From Trichomonas vaginalis G3 (lineage: Eukaryota > Parabasalia > Trichomonadida > Trichomonadidae): a DNA stretch of 64,000 bases. The stretch spans positions 11,004,082 through 11,068,081 of the forward strand of contig NC_067207.1 of assembly GCF_026262505.1 (NCBI RefSeq), read 5' to 3'. The notes beneath the pieces were generated by a model. It was not told the DNA's origin. It saw only the letters and a program-made list of their open reading frames with translations, and did not search any database. Made by a program: the position numbers and the translations under genes. Of the stretch, positions 20,595 to 30,292 are shown piece by piece. The number at the start of each line of letters is the position of its first letter. The first letter of the stretch is position 1.

Positions 20595-20651
20595 AAAACA
20601 TTAACATAAACATTAACGTAAACATTAACGTAAACATTAACGTAAACATTT
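20595..20651. repeat. 12 bp tandem repeat (AACATTAACGTA)
   Basis: Four to five consecutive copies, the first with CATA instead of CGTA, between the repeat array and the 3' end of the fibre gene. Confidence 0.85.
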
Positions 20652-20717
20652 ATTTCTGTAGTTCATCCATTACTTCATTACCTAATTAATTACAGACATA
20701 AAATATATTTAGTTCAT

Positions 20718-22625
20718 TCAATGAACGCGGTACCATGCGAATACAGTCATAAATGGTGGCATATAATCTTTACCCAAGCCTGTTGGATTTGTTGTGAAAG
20801 TATGGACATGATTTCCTCCTGGTTCAGTTGGTCGAAAAGTCTTTTTTGCTGAATGGTTATAATCTGGAGATAAAACATCATTGCCAGCTTTATAGTCTGA
20901 GTTGTATAATGGGTGGTCTCTTAATGAGTGGCTATGGTCGCCAGAAAAGTTTGTAGTTCCTGTATGAGTGTGCGGTGGAAGGTTTGCTTCTTTAATTTTC
21001 TTCGAACCTCCTGTTTGCTTTGAAGAGTTAGCACAGTATAAGAATTTGTCTACAATCTGCTTCCACGTACCAAAACCTAAAACTGTTTCTGGATTTGTTG
21101 AGTTCATTGATGTATATAAAGAACCAATGGGGTAAATCATCTCAAGAATTGTATTTAATCCATTATGAATATTGAATTTATTATATAATATTGAATTTGG
21201 GTGAGTATTTAAAACTGGTCTTGTTATCAATATTAACGTATTATTTTTGAAAATTGCTTTTCTAACATCTTGAAATTTTGTGATTTCAGACCAGTTTCTT
21301 CCATCACTACTGATATTTACTAAATCACCACATCCTAAAGCAATGAAATACCCATCAATATAAAATAAATTTGTAAATCTATAATTTTCGAGTAAGTTTT
21401 GGAGTGAATGAATAAACCAATTCCCAATTTGATAAATCCTGTGATAAATAAATATGTCTGTTATAACTTACAGGATATGAATAGACCATTTCACCTGAAA
21501 CGAGAACATAAACATTTGATCCATAACATAAAGCTTCAATGTCTCCATCAGCTTGAAAAATTTGTTCAAATTGACCTTGTGATATTGAAGATGATCTATA
21601 AATTTTATCATTTTGTAGGATAAAATACATGTTGTTAATGTAATACCACTTACTTGTATAATCAATTTCAAATCTGATGACATCATACTAAACATATAAT
21701 AATTTATCCCATCCTCACTAATGAAAATTTGATTGACTTCATAAATTAGTACCCATTTATTATTAACACATCTAATAGGATTATTTGGATATTTAAATTT
21801 AGCATCTTGATTTAAATTACATTTGAACCATTGGATACAATCGAATGAATAACAAGGGCAAAAATCATCTCCAACCGTTATCATTCCCATAAATTTACCG
21901 TTATTATATTCAACATATAAAATTCTTGGATTAATGATTGGCTTTCGTGTATCAGGATTCAAAACAGATGGAGTAAATGATTCATAGTTTTTAAAATCAT
22001 TTGTTTTAAAATAATAAAGCACTCCAGCTGTATAAAATAAATACATGGTCACTCCATCGAAACATATCCATTCAAAAGAATCTATATCAAAGGTTTTATC
22101 TGATGATTTCATAAAATTTAAAAATGGTGGAGTAAAATAGACCTCTGATTGTTTTATTTCTTCATTAACAAATGATATATTAGCTTTCTTCATTAACTCA
22201 CTATCCACATATTCCTTATCTGCTTTCTTATTTAACTCATCGTTAACATATTCCTTATCCGCTTTAAGGTCTAAACATCCTGAAACCCATCCTGTATCAG
22301 CTTTAGTTTTTAAAATCTTTGATGTCCATTCATGATACCATTCAACCCTTTCTTTAATTTCATTATCTTTTTCATCCACATATTCCTTATCCACCTTCTT
22401 ATTTAACTCACTATCCACATATTCCTTATCTGCTTTCTTCATTATGTCATTTAGGAAACCTTTTATGAATTCCTCATTTAAATTAAATCTTCCAATCTTC
22501 AAAACTTTAGGAAATGCATTTAATGCGTAATATCTTTGTTCTTCTGGTGGAATTGATGTTATATCATCCGTTATACCTTTAATTTTTGAATTCATAAATA
22601 AAATTTCTTTTATATTTGATATCAC
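20718..22625 (-). pseudogene. Phage-tail-fibre-like protein, element 1, broken by two frameshifts
   Basis: Reading three consecutive frames (22625-21468, 21630-21379, and about 21378-20718) gives one coherent fibre. The N-terminal part has trimeric-fibre-type KADKEYVDSELNKK repeats. The middle has BNR/propeller-like repeats such as ISSDGRNWSEI and FISEDGINYY. The C-terminus is a phage baseplate/collar-like domain with IYPIGSLYTSMNSTNPE, GFGTWKQIVDKFLYC, HTHTGTTNFSGDHSHS and PPFMTVFAWYR. The first ATG is probably MNSKIKG at about 22595. An intact homologue is in element 2 (54963-56348). Likely role: receptor-binding or attachment structure of the virion. Confidence 0.85.
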
Positions 22626-22806
22626 TGCACCACCTTTGCAAACGAATTCGAAATGTCATTTTTCAATACTATCTCCAAATCTCCATATTTCAACCTTTGC
22701 GTTTGTTCTGCCGTCTTTGAATTATATGCATATATGGCGTATGTAATGGTCTGAGGACCTGGGTGCTTTGTGCCTTAAGTTGCTGTGGTTGCTGTTGTTT
22801 AATCAT
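22622..22806 (-). pseudogene. Degraded short ORF, probably former N-terminus of the fibre gene
   Basis: Starts MIKQQQPQQLKAQSTQ. After a one-base slip it reads GPQTITYAIYAYNSKTAEQ and then KYGDLEIVLKNDISNSFA. Its end abuts the fibre frame. In element 2 the fibre begins with a comparable helical and beta segment, so this may be the missing head of the same gene. Confidence 0.35.
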
Positions 22807-22830
22807 TTATTATGATTTAAAAATAAATAT

Positions 22831-23541
22831 TTAATCTGTTATCTCATCAGCTATTTTTTCTATTTGAAATTGCCATAATATTTCATTCATGAATTCTAAA
22901 TCACAATCAAATAGGTCAGTTACTCTAAATTTAATATTTGATAAATCTTTTGAATGAAGAATAAATGAATTCCCAGATAATTGAAACGGATATGATAAAG
23001 AAAATGTGTTTAAGTTGATGGATAAAATGTTTTGTATTGATGGGTAAGAGTTAGGGTCTAATGTTTGATGTGAAAATCTCATTGGGGTATTAACTTTATC
23101 ACATTTGATTAAAATGAAATTGGAACCAGTGTCAGAATACAAAACATCCCCAACATCTTTTTCAAAATTTAATATCCCCAACAATGAACGAAGATGAGGA
23201 GTACAAAATTTAATTTTCAGCGGAAATTTAATAAGGTTATTTATTTCATCAAGTTCAAAAAGTTTATCAGGTTTTGATTTAAAATTTTCTTCATACCATA
23301 CGATAAATGATTCATTTAAATAACTTAAAATCATGTTAATATCCCATTTCGCTATCACATTATTTATATACATATCATACGTTTTTTCATGGTCATCTTT
23401 AATAAATGATATATAATCTGAAGGGTCTAAAAGAATGGGATTAAATTTACCACTCACAGAAACGAGAGTAACATTATAAATTCCGCTAACTGTTAAATTT
23501 AATTCACAGTTATTATTCGAAATAATATTGATAATTGACAT
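22831..23541 (-). CDS. Putative minor capsid (penton-like) protein, element 1 (236 aa)
   Basis: Predominantly beta pattern without charged tails. The order of segments matches the 262-residue protein of element 2 (42678-43466): an N-terminal SGIYNVTLVSVSG strand region followed by LLDPSDYISF (LLTPEDFIVV in element 2), and a C-terminal run ILSINLNTFSLSYPFQLSG to LSNIKFRVTDL (LASITLTLVDA in element 2). Polintons encode a single-jelly-roll penton next to the capsid protein; this is the best candidate here. It diverges from the + gene at 23561 with 19 bp between start codons. Assignment is structural inference. Confidence 0.55.
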   Translation of the reverse strand: MSIINIISNNNCELNLTVSGIYNVTLVSVSGKFNPILLDPSDYISFIKDDHEKTYDMYINNVIAKWDINMILSYLNESFIVWYEENFKSKPDKLFELDEINNLIKFPLKIKFCTPHLRSLLGILNFEKDVGDVLYSDTGSNFILIKCDKVNTPMRFSHQTLDPNSYPSIQNILSINLNTFSLSYPFQLSGNSFILHSKDLSNIKFRVTDLFDCDLEFMNEILWQFQIEKIADEITD

Positions 23542-23560
23542 TTTTATTACGATTAAAAAT
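23542..23560. promoter_or_regulatory. 19 bp bidirectional start region
   Basis: The whole space between two divergent ATGs is TTTTATTACGATTAAAAAT, a quasi-palindrome with TTTTAT facing each way. The same design recurs at 41831, 53992 and 56349. Confidence 0.6.
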
Positions 23561-24040
23561 ATGGTAAAGCGTTATTTTCCAGTGATAAATAAAACTAGAA
23601 TAAGATTACCTCAAGAATTCATAAATTCAACGAATAAGAAATTCATTCATGTTATAAATTTTAGTGTTTTCAGAAAATATGAGTCAATGTCATATTCATC
23701 AACAGGTTATATTTCACTTCATTCAAATTTAGTTCAATCAAACCCATATAATGACCATTTCATAAGATTTTCAGATGGTATTAAAAATGTAATTGATAGA
23801 TTAAAATATGAACAGATTGACAATATCGAATTTTTGGAATTTTGGTTTAAATATCCCGATGGAAAAAAGATTGAAGTTAAAGATAAAGCTGATACTATAA
23901 CAAAAACAATTACAATGACCGATCCAGATAGTGGGGAACAAAAAGAAATAAAACAAACGATAGAAACTGGTGAAAGGTCAATTATTATTGATTATGATTC
24001 AAAGGATTATTATTCGATAATGTTAATGCTTGAATATTAA
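23561..24040 (+). CDS. Conserved element structural candidate (159 aa)
   Basis: The ATG at 23561 (MVKRYFPVINKTRIRLPQEF) is preferred over an upstream non-ATG codon. Three segments match the paralogous pair of element 2 (51783-52640 and 56367-57221): NKKFIHVINFSVFR (compare TKAIGFRRMKF), GYISLHSNLVQSN (compare IVHASFSGAQN) and FLEFWFKYPDGKKIE (compare FQVWFTTDGRKRII), ending YYSIMLMLEY (compare FYLELSFIYNY). All are beta-rich, fitting a virion protein. The stop overlaps the convergent gene by TTAA. Confidence 0.6.
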   Translation: MVKRYFPVINKTRIRLPQEFINSTNKKFIHVINFSVFRKYESMSYSSTGYISLHSNLVQSNPYNDHFIRFSDGIKNVIDRLKYEQIDNIEFLEFWFKYPDGKKIEVKDKADTITKTITMTDPDSGEQKEIKQTIETGERSIIIDYDSKDYYSIMLMLEY

Positions 24041-24734
24041 ATAGCCTTAACAAAGAATTTTTCAAGTGATATTTTATATTCATCAACTATTTTATTATAA
24101 ATATCATTATATGTTAAATGAAGTTCAGTTGTTGTTCCGTTCTTTGATATCTTAATTGTGCTAATATCCTTTATAGGATTTATTTTTGCAACTGTTCCGC
24201 AGCATGAAACCTCATCATCTATGAAAAATTGAATCTTAACGTCTGAATCTTGAACATCACAAAGAATGGCGATAATGTGAATTAATGATTCATAAGGTAA
24301 AATAATTAAACCTGATTGGTCAATTAAATTTATTATTGAATCATAATTATTAATTATTATATCACGGTAAATTTTCATTAATTCAGAATTAATGTCTATT
24401 TTATATGGCGCATTGCGACTGGAATCGTAGATTCCTGGGTTCTCGATGTTTGATGAAAGAGGTGGGGGTATGTTGGATAAGTGGGAATTTCAACAGGTTC
24501 TTTACCGGGTTCAGATAAAATGATTGGGTCTCCATCTTCTTTATTTTGCTCCTCCTCCTTTTTCGGTAAGTCACGAGTTAATAAATTTGGTTGAGTTGCT
24601 GACCTTGTTAATTCAGGGCTAACATTAACTTTAACATTTTGAATAATTCGTGATTTATCATCATTTACGTTATAACCAACCGTAATCTCTGCTTTTGCGT
24701 TTGTGTTCTTTTGACTTGTGAAACGTCTTCTCAT
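24037..24734 (-). pseudogene. SCCG-motif element protein, split by a frameshift
   Basis: Two frames, 24734-24396 and 24378-24037, together match the single 193-residue protein of element 2 (41849-42430). The N-terminal half is hydrophilic with PTYP, the C-terminal half has EVSCCGTVAKINPIKDISTI (compare DISCCGVSYNVIDKIYVMKG) and ISLEKF at the end. The frame changes near 24460, in a run of five C on the coding side (ACCCCCACC). Function unknown; it sits between capsid-related genes in both elements, so a virion role is plausible. Confidence 0.7.
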
Positions 24735-24817
24735 TTATAATTGAATAAAAAAAAAAAAATATATTTAAAGTTTTATTTAGTTGTTACGGTAATATCCCAA
24801 GGTTCATCATTGTTTGC

Positions 24818-25718
24818 TTATACTTTCTTTGTAACTGCACCAATTATGTTATTGATATTGCTTTGAGTTTCTTCCAGTCTTATTTTATCATTTACAATAT
24901 CTTTAATCATTTCATTACATGCATTCTTAAAACCATCTGATTTTTCTAATTTACGTCTATCACTTTCTTTAATTAAATCAAAGTTATAACCTTGTTGAGA
25001 ATAAAGTGGTTTCTTTATCAATTCCTTGAACGCTTCTGAAAGTGAAGATGAAGAAATTCTTGCCACTTGAATTGGTTTAAATTCTGCTTTCATTGCTTCT
25101 TTCTGTTCATTGAACACTGGATCGAATAAAGCAACTTTAAAGAATTTCTTAGCTGGAATTTCAGGTCTCAAATTTGCATATTGACCATCAAACTGATTAA
25201 CATATCGTGGTAATCCATCCGGTCCCTCTTCAACAGCATTTAATTCTTCATTGAAATAAGAATATGGATTAAGATGGTATGAATACATTGGACCATGTTC
25301 ACCTTCTCCAATGTATTGTTTAACAGCTTTTCCATTTTCATCAAATTTCATAGGATAACGTTCATTATATGCTTTACGTTTAGGATAATCCGTCATTGTT
25401 AATTTATACCCATTTATGACTTTAATATTACCTTGACCATCAGTAACGAAAACTTCATTTATACCATCAGGTTTTCCATTTGGACCCGTAATGTCTGCTT
25501 CGTGTGCTTCCCAATTTGGACCATGACGTTTGGCATATGCTTGAGCTTCTGGTAATGTTAAAACGTTTCTCATTTGTTTAACATCCTTTTTGAAGACCGG
25601 CAACAATGTGGACTAATTCTTTCATTCCGTCTGGAACTTTCATAGTTCTATTATATGCACCCTTTTTGTTTGTCCCTTGTTTTAATGGAACCTGTAGAAG
25701 ATTTGCTATTTCTGTCAT
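24818..25718 (-). pseudogene. Element 1 protein with DGINEV / INGYKLT motifs, frameshifted near its start
   Basis: The ATG at 25716-25718 opens [15 protein letters not shown] and runs to [11 protein letters not shown]-stop. A one-base slip near 25600 joins it to the 262-codon frame with [20 protein letters not shown]. The body has GPNGKPDGINEVFVTDGQGN and NGYKLTMTDYPKRKAYNERY, then a helical C-terminus. I know no assigned function; position between the SCCG gene and the ATPase suggests a morphogenesis or internal virion protein. No counterpart was recognised in element 2. Confidence 0.6.
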
Positions 25719-25758
25719 GTTTAATTATAAATAAAAAATAAAAATTAATTATAAAAAG

Positions 25759-26581
25759 TTAATCAAATTTAACACCTTTATTTAAATCAACTATTATTTT
25801 TCCATGTTCACCTAATTGTTGATATTGTGTGTAAAGTTCATTAATGCTCATTGGTAAATTCACTTGATAAAGCATAACGTTCAACTGTTGACGACTAAAA
25901 CCACTGAAAATGAAAAGGGTGGACAGATTTGATTTAATGTTTGTGCTTAATGCTTTGAAGTATTGAACAGCCATAAAGAATGAACACTGAATGTGTCGAC
26001 ATTGAGTTAATAACTGATTAAAATATGATTTCTCATTTGTTATTAGTTTTGATTTCACTGCATCATCTAGAAAAATAGTGAATGCAAAAATTCTTTATCA
26101 AAATTTGAAATAGAAAGTGTTTCAAATAATTCATCCCGTTGTTTATCAATAATTTTATCCTCTAATCCTTGCTTCTTGATTGTATTATATAATTCTTTAT
26201 ACATTAAAAAGTTTTTTAAATAATCTTCTGCTTCTTCTTGTGATAAATAAATAATTGGAATTTTGATTAAATGCTTTAAAGATTCAAATGTATCATCTGA
26301 AGGTGAACCTGAACGGTTGATATAAATTAACACATGTGAATAGGGGGAAGTGTTAGCAATAATGATAATTTGTTTTAATATCGTTAATGTTTTACCTTTA
26401 TTTTGTTTACCAATTGCTGCAGTGATTGAATTTAAGTAACATTCAGAATATGGAATTTTCATTAATTTTTCCTTAGATAGAGCATTTCTATTATCACTCA
26501 ATGCTTCATTAATCATATCATCTACGTATGTATTATATACTCCGCTAATTCTTCATAAGGGGTGGATGAATTTAAATCCAT
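25759..26581 (-). pseudogene. A32/FtsK-like DNA-packaging ATPase, element 1, two frameshifts
   Basis: Starts MDLNSSTPYEELAEYI at 26581 and slips near 26520 into the 149-codon frame, which carries Walker A GKQNKGKT. It slips again near 26085 into a frame with Walker B-like TIFLDDAV and a sensor-like QCRHIQCSFFMAVQ. This order is that of the genome-packaging ATPases of Polintons and adeno-like/NCLDV viruses. It lies next to the capsid gene, as usual. Both breaks are one-base changes at short homopolymers. Confidence 0.8.
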
Positions 26582-26605
26582 TTAATCAAAAATAAATTTA
26601 TAATT

Positions 26606-28243
26606 TTAAACATTTCTATTCATCAATATTTCATCATATGAACTTCTATACTGTGGTGGTGTACCTGTTGGATGATATTTCAAACCTTCATCCGGTGTCC
26701 ATGTCCAATATGTAGTCCTAGTAAACCAAACCTGAGGAGGATTTGTCACCTTTGAACAGTAAGTGTCATTTTCACCCTGAATGATTGGATAAGCTTTCAC
26801 TTGTACTGTAACTTGTGAGTTGAAAGTTTCTAATCCATCAAAGAATATACCCGCTCCATCACGTTGAACTGGAATAGTGCATAAGAATGAAGTTTGGTCT
26901 TTCCATGTTCTAGCTAATGGCGTGCCATCATCATTCAGTGGTCTAGTTAATGAGTCCTCGTATTCTTCTGTGCATTCATTCACTCCATCTAAATCAGAAG
27001 CTTGAAGCATACGTGTAAAGAATATGTCGCCCACTGTGGTCATCGCTTGATCGGGGAAGTTTCTGGAATCTATAGTGACCTGAAGACCTCGAAGCATTGG
27101 ATTTTCTAAAACTGTTCTTTGCATTGCATTCTTCGGAAATGTTAACACAACATCTGTAACATTATGAAGAGCGTATGAGAAATCTGAGCTGATACCTTCA
27201 GGAGTGATGCAACCTCCATTTAGTGAACGAACGTCAATATGTTGAGCTGGAATCATGAATGGATCTTCCTTACTGAATAAACGTGGTATTGCTTTAACTG
27301 ATTCTTCAATTAAACCGTATCCTGGTGTAATGCATTTATCCTCTAAAACTTCCATCTTTGTGCATGAAATAATAACGTTATCAACTGTTGCGTCAGCAGA
27401 TGTAGCGGCTAAGCTTGTAATTAATTTGGCAGGAAGTCCGATTTGTTGGAATTTGCGATCATATTTATAAACATGATTCATAATCTTTTCATAATTTTCA
27501 TCAGTTATCTTTTCATAAACGTAATTTTGTAAATCAGCAACTCTTAACGGGTCAACCTGACAAAATACTAAAGTATCCCTGAAAACATAATATTTAAGAA
27601 TGATTTCACCAAATGATTTAGGATAATCATCGAACGCCTGAAATGCTAACAAATCATTTACCGGAATAATCATATCAAAAGTGACATCAACTTCTTCATT
27701 TGCTTTCTTGAAAACTTCTGAAGGGTCAATATATTTACCACATACTGAGTTATCATATTTTTGAACATTATTATATAACGAATGAACAAACTTTTTAACT
27801 TTCCTTTCTGATTTTGGTTTATATGTTGCAAATGCGAAAGATTCACGGGCGCAATCCATCTGAAGATAACCGGCATCACCTCTTTCGGTTTCTACTTCTA
27901 ATTGTTTAAAGCTTTGATTTGATGATTTGTAACCAACGAATAAACGCATGCATTTAAAAGCGGCATCACATGTGAAAGCTTTATTTGAAACTAGAGTTGC
28001 TTTAACTTTGCGTTTAATATATGTGTCACCTAATTGGTTCACATCATGAGCCGGATTTGTAATTCTTAAATGAGTTTGTTTATCATCAAAATATGGAGCA
28101 TCAGAGTCATAGCATGAACTTTCAAGTTCTCTATAATATCTTCTACCGTCATTCTTTGCGAATATTTCATTTATCTTTTCGAATGAATGAAACACATTTC
28201 CATTAATCGGTTTAGTGTTTGGCACCAAATAGTTAGTCGTCAT
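26606..28243 (-). CDS. Major capsid protein, double jelly-roll type (545 aa)
   Basis: Beta-rich with few charged repeats, and of the length typical for Polinton MCPs. Near the N-terminus TNPAHDVNQLGDTYIKRKVK and repeated beta segments (FDMIIPVNDLLAFQ, compare LRVPLSSFLIFRF in element 2) match the position of the conserved jelly-roll strands. The C-terminal half has FPKNAMQRTVLENPMLRGL and TVQVKAYPIIQGEND. Location beside the ATPase supports the call. The frame is intact, unlike its neighbours. Confidence 0.8.
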   Translation of the reverse strand: MTTNYLVPNTKPINGNVFHSFEKINEIFAKNDGRRYYRELESSCYDSDAPYFDDKQTHLRITNPAHDVNQLGDTYIKRKVKATLVSNKAFTCDAAFKCMRLFVGYKSSNQSFKQLEVETERGDAGYLQMDCARESFAFATYKPKSERKVKKFVHSLYNNVQKYDNSVCGKYIDPSEVFKKANEEVDVTFDMIIPVNDLLAFQAFDDYPKSFGEIILKYYVFRDTLVFCQVDPLRVADLQNYVYEKITDENYEKIMNHVYKYDRKFQQIGLPAKLITSLAATSADATVDNVIISCTKMEVLEDKCITPGYGLIEESVKAIPRLFSKEDPFMIPAQHIDVRSLNGGCITPEGISSDFSYALHNVTDVVLTFPKNAMQRTVLENPMLRGLQVTIDSRNFPDQAMTTVGDIFFTRMLQASDLDGVNECTEEYEDSLTRPLNDDGTPLARTWKDQTSFLCTIPVQRDGAGIFFDGLETFNSQVTVQVKAYPIIQGENDTYCSKVTNPPQVWFTRTTYWTWTPDEGLKYHPTGTPPQYRSSYDEILMNRNV

Positions 28244-28312
28244 TTATTAATAAATAAAAAATCAAAATTAAAAGATGAAAATGAATTTTTAATTTTAATG
28301 AAATAATCAACT

Positions 28313-28521
28313 ATGGCTGCAGGTATATTTAAGAAACTGTGGGATAAAGTAAAAAGAGGAGCGCATAAAGTTTGGGAAACAATGAAGAAGGAGCAAATTG
28401 GATATTTAAGAATAAAGAAGCAATTAGTGACGTTGCTGAATCAATAACACCAAAAGCTGCCCCAATAAGAGAAATATTAAATAAAGGAGAAAAAGTTTAT
28501 CAAAGACTCAACCGATACTAA
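28313..28521 (+). pseudogene. Small amphipathic protein, frameshifted
   Basis: Begins MAAGIFKKLWDKVKRGAHKV, a basic amphipathic helix. After a one-base slip it continues ANWIFKNKEAISDVAESITP and ends LNRY. The opposite-strand gene at 28551-28788 starts with nearly the same peptide (MAAGFFKKLW). Such short amphipathic virion peptides recall adenovirus pVI/pX-like proteins in Polintons; this is analogy only. Confidence 0.55.
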
Positions 28522-28550
28522 GATAAAAATAATATTTATTTATTTTTCCA

Positions 28551-28788
28551 CTATCTACCTCCTATTTTATTAAGTATTCCTTCAGCTATTCCACCAATTG
28601 CGTTACCTGCTTGTGCTCCCATGCCGGATTACCTGCTTTAGTACCTAATACTCCACCTATGATAGTCTTCGCTACTGTTTTCGCTACTGGTGCCAAAAAG
28701 TTTGCAACGGGTTTAATAATCTTTTGATGAACCCAACCCGCAGCTTTCTTAATTCCTCCCATAATTTTTTAAAGAATCCTGCCGCCAT
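28551..28788 (-). pseudogene. Small amphipathic/Gly-rich protein, frameshifted
   Basis: Starts MAAGFFKK. With two one-base slips it reads IMGGIKKAAGWVHQKIIKPV, then VAKTIIGGVLGTKAGNPA, then a Gly/Ala-rich end LNKIGGR. Hydrophobic Gly-zipper-like stretches suggest membrane interaction. It is convergent with 28313-28521. Confidence 0.5.
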
Positions 28789-28854
28789 TTCTGATTTAAT
28801 ATTAATTAAAAAATATATTTCATCACTTATATTCTAATTTTTATTTAATGATAA

Positions 28855-29232
28855 ATGAAACCAATTTTAAAAATAAATGAAACAGAGGAGGAAGAAATAA
28901 ATGAAAGTGAAAATGTTCAACAAAAAATAAACGTTGTTAAACCAATTACTGAAATAAAAATTTTTTCATCTGTTGAAGAATTTAATGACTATTATGCTAA
29001 TAATAAAAAATTATTTGAAGAATTGACAACGTGTAAATTGAATAAAATGTTTAAAGTTGATGGATTCAAAATTTCAAAAATAAAAGGAGTGGTTAGTTTG
29101 AAATCTATTCCTCAATCAAGAATCACCTCATTAATGAAAATAGATGATTTAACAAAAAGAATAGAAATTATTGAAGAAATAAATCAAATTATTGATATCA
29201 TAAATCATGACTCGTTGAGCCCGGGTCCTTAA
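28855..29232 (+). CDS. Conserved small element protein (125 aa)
   Basis: Acidic N-terminus, then CKLNKMFKVDGFKISKIKG and a C-terminal helix ending INQIIDIINHD. The middle resembles the KVTFHKNGTASISK segment of the frameshifted gene 53074-53398 in element 2. The TAA shares a TTAA overlap with the convergent gene at 29229. Function unknown. Confidence 0.6.
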   Translation: MKPILKINETEEEEINESENVQQKINVVKPITEIKIFSSVEEFNDYYANNKKLFEELTTCKLNKMFKVDGFKISKIKGVVSLKSIPQSRITSLMKIDDLTKRIEIIEEINQIIDIINHDSLSPGP

Positions 29233-29708
29233 AGCCCATCACTGAGTTCAAGGTTATATTCATCAAATATTTCATTATTAAATGCAACTTCTGCTAGTTT
29301 ATTTATTTTTTCAATACGATCATTTGAAAGTCTATCGTTTAATTTTTTCTGAAGTTTTTCATTTTCTAGTTCTGAAACTTTATTTGGATGATATGTAAAT
29401 TCATGAAATTCTTTGGCCTCGGTTTTGATCATTAATTTACAAAGAACTTTTGTGGTTGGAATTCGTTTGAACCATTTATTAGTTATATTCGTTATATATT
29501 CAATATCTGGAATTAATTCCCAAATTTTTGCATTTTCAATTAATTTATTATCAAATGCAAAAGCAATGGGTTTAATATTATGTTTACCTTTATAATATAA
29601 ACTTTCTACATAATCATCGAAATAAACATCTACTTGTTTAACATTTTCAAGAATTGGTGAAAGAGCATCCATTAATTGATTGACGGTTACGAATCTTGAT
29701 CCACTCAT
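29229..29708 (-). CDS. Unknown element protein (159 aa)
   Basis: Mixed alpha/beta protein starting MSGSRFVTVNQLMDALSPI, with KQVDVYFDDYVESLYYKG and a Lys/Glu-rich helical C-terminus. It has a T-rich leader in its sense (TTTATTTTTTTAATTCGTAAG). No motif is recognised. It is the last gene before the minisatellite and right TIR. Confidence 0.55.
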   Translation of the reverse strand: MSGSRFVTVNQLMDALSPILENVKQVDVYFDDYVESLYYKGKHNIKPIAFAFDNKLIENAKIWELIPDIEYITNITNKWFKRIPTTKVLCKLMIKTEAKEFHEFTYHPNKVSELENEKLQKKLNDRLSNDRIEKINKLAEVAFNNEIFDEYNLELSDGL

Positions 29709-29865
29709 TTTCTTACGAATTAAAAAAATAAATTATTCAAAAATGTCAGAAGAAAATATTTAAATAAATTATTTAAATTTTTTTACTCTATTCAAGAATT
29801 TTATTTTTGATATAACTCATTGAATTCAAAATTTTTTAAAAAATTGACACCATATATAACCAGTA

Positions 29866-30085
29866 GAAATTCTGCCAGTAGAAGTTCTACCAGTAGAAAC
29901 TTTACTAGTAGAAGTTCTGCCAGTATAAACTCTACCAGTAGAAATTCTGCCAGTAGAAGTTCTACCAGTAGAAACTTTACTAGTAGAAGTTCTGCCAGTA
30001 TAAACTCTACCAGTAGAAGTTCTGCCAGTATAAACTCTACCAGTAGAAGTTCTGCCAGTATAAACTCTACCAGTAGAAGTTCTGC
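29866..30085. repeat. 15 bp minisatellite next to the right TIR
   Basis: About 14 imperfect units of the type CCAGTAGAAGTTCTG / CCAGTATAAACTCTA. Because the unit is a multiple of three with no stop, both strands stay open over it; I do not treat those frames as genes. Confidence 0.9.
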
Positions 30086-30292
30086 TAAAGTATTCATAAA
30101 CACCTTTTTTATATCTTATTTACATCTAACATGCACCAATTTATTTATAACTTTATTAATACTAAATTTTATTTCATACAAAAAGTAAAAATTCATAAGT
30201 TATATATTAATTTAATAAATTATATTATCATTTATAATAAAAATTTTTCGAAATGCAGATAAATTTTAACATGTTCGAAATGAAACTATTAT

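Noticed and set aside
29801-30188. Two opposite long frames (100 codons minus, 122 codons plus) with Leu/Glu or Ser/Arg-rich repeats
   Set aside because: They are translations of a 15 bp minisatellite that has no stop codon in either direction; no start context or conservation supports them.
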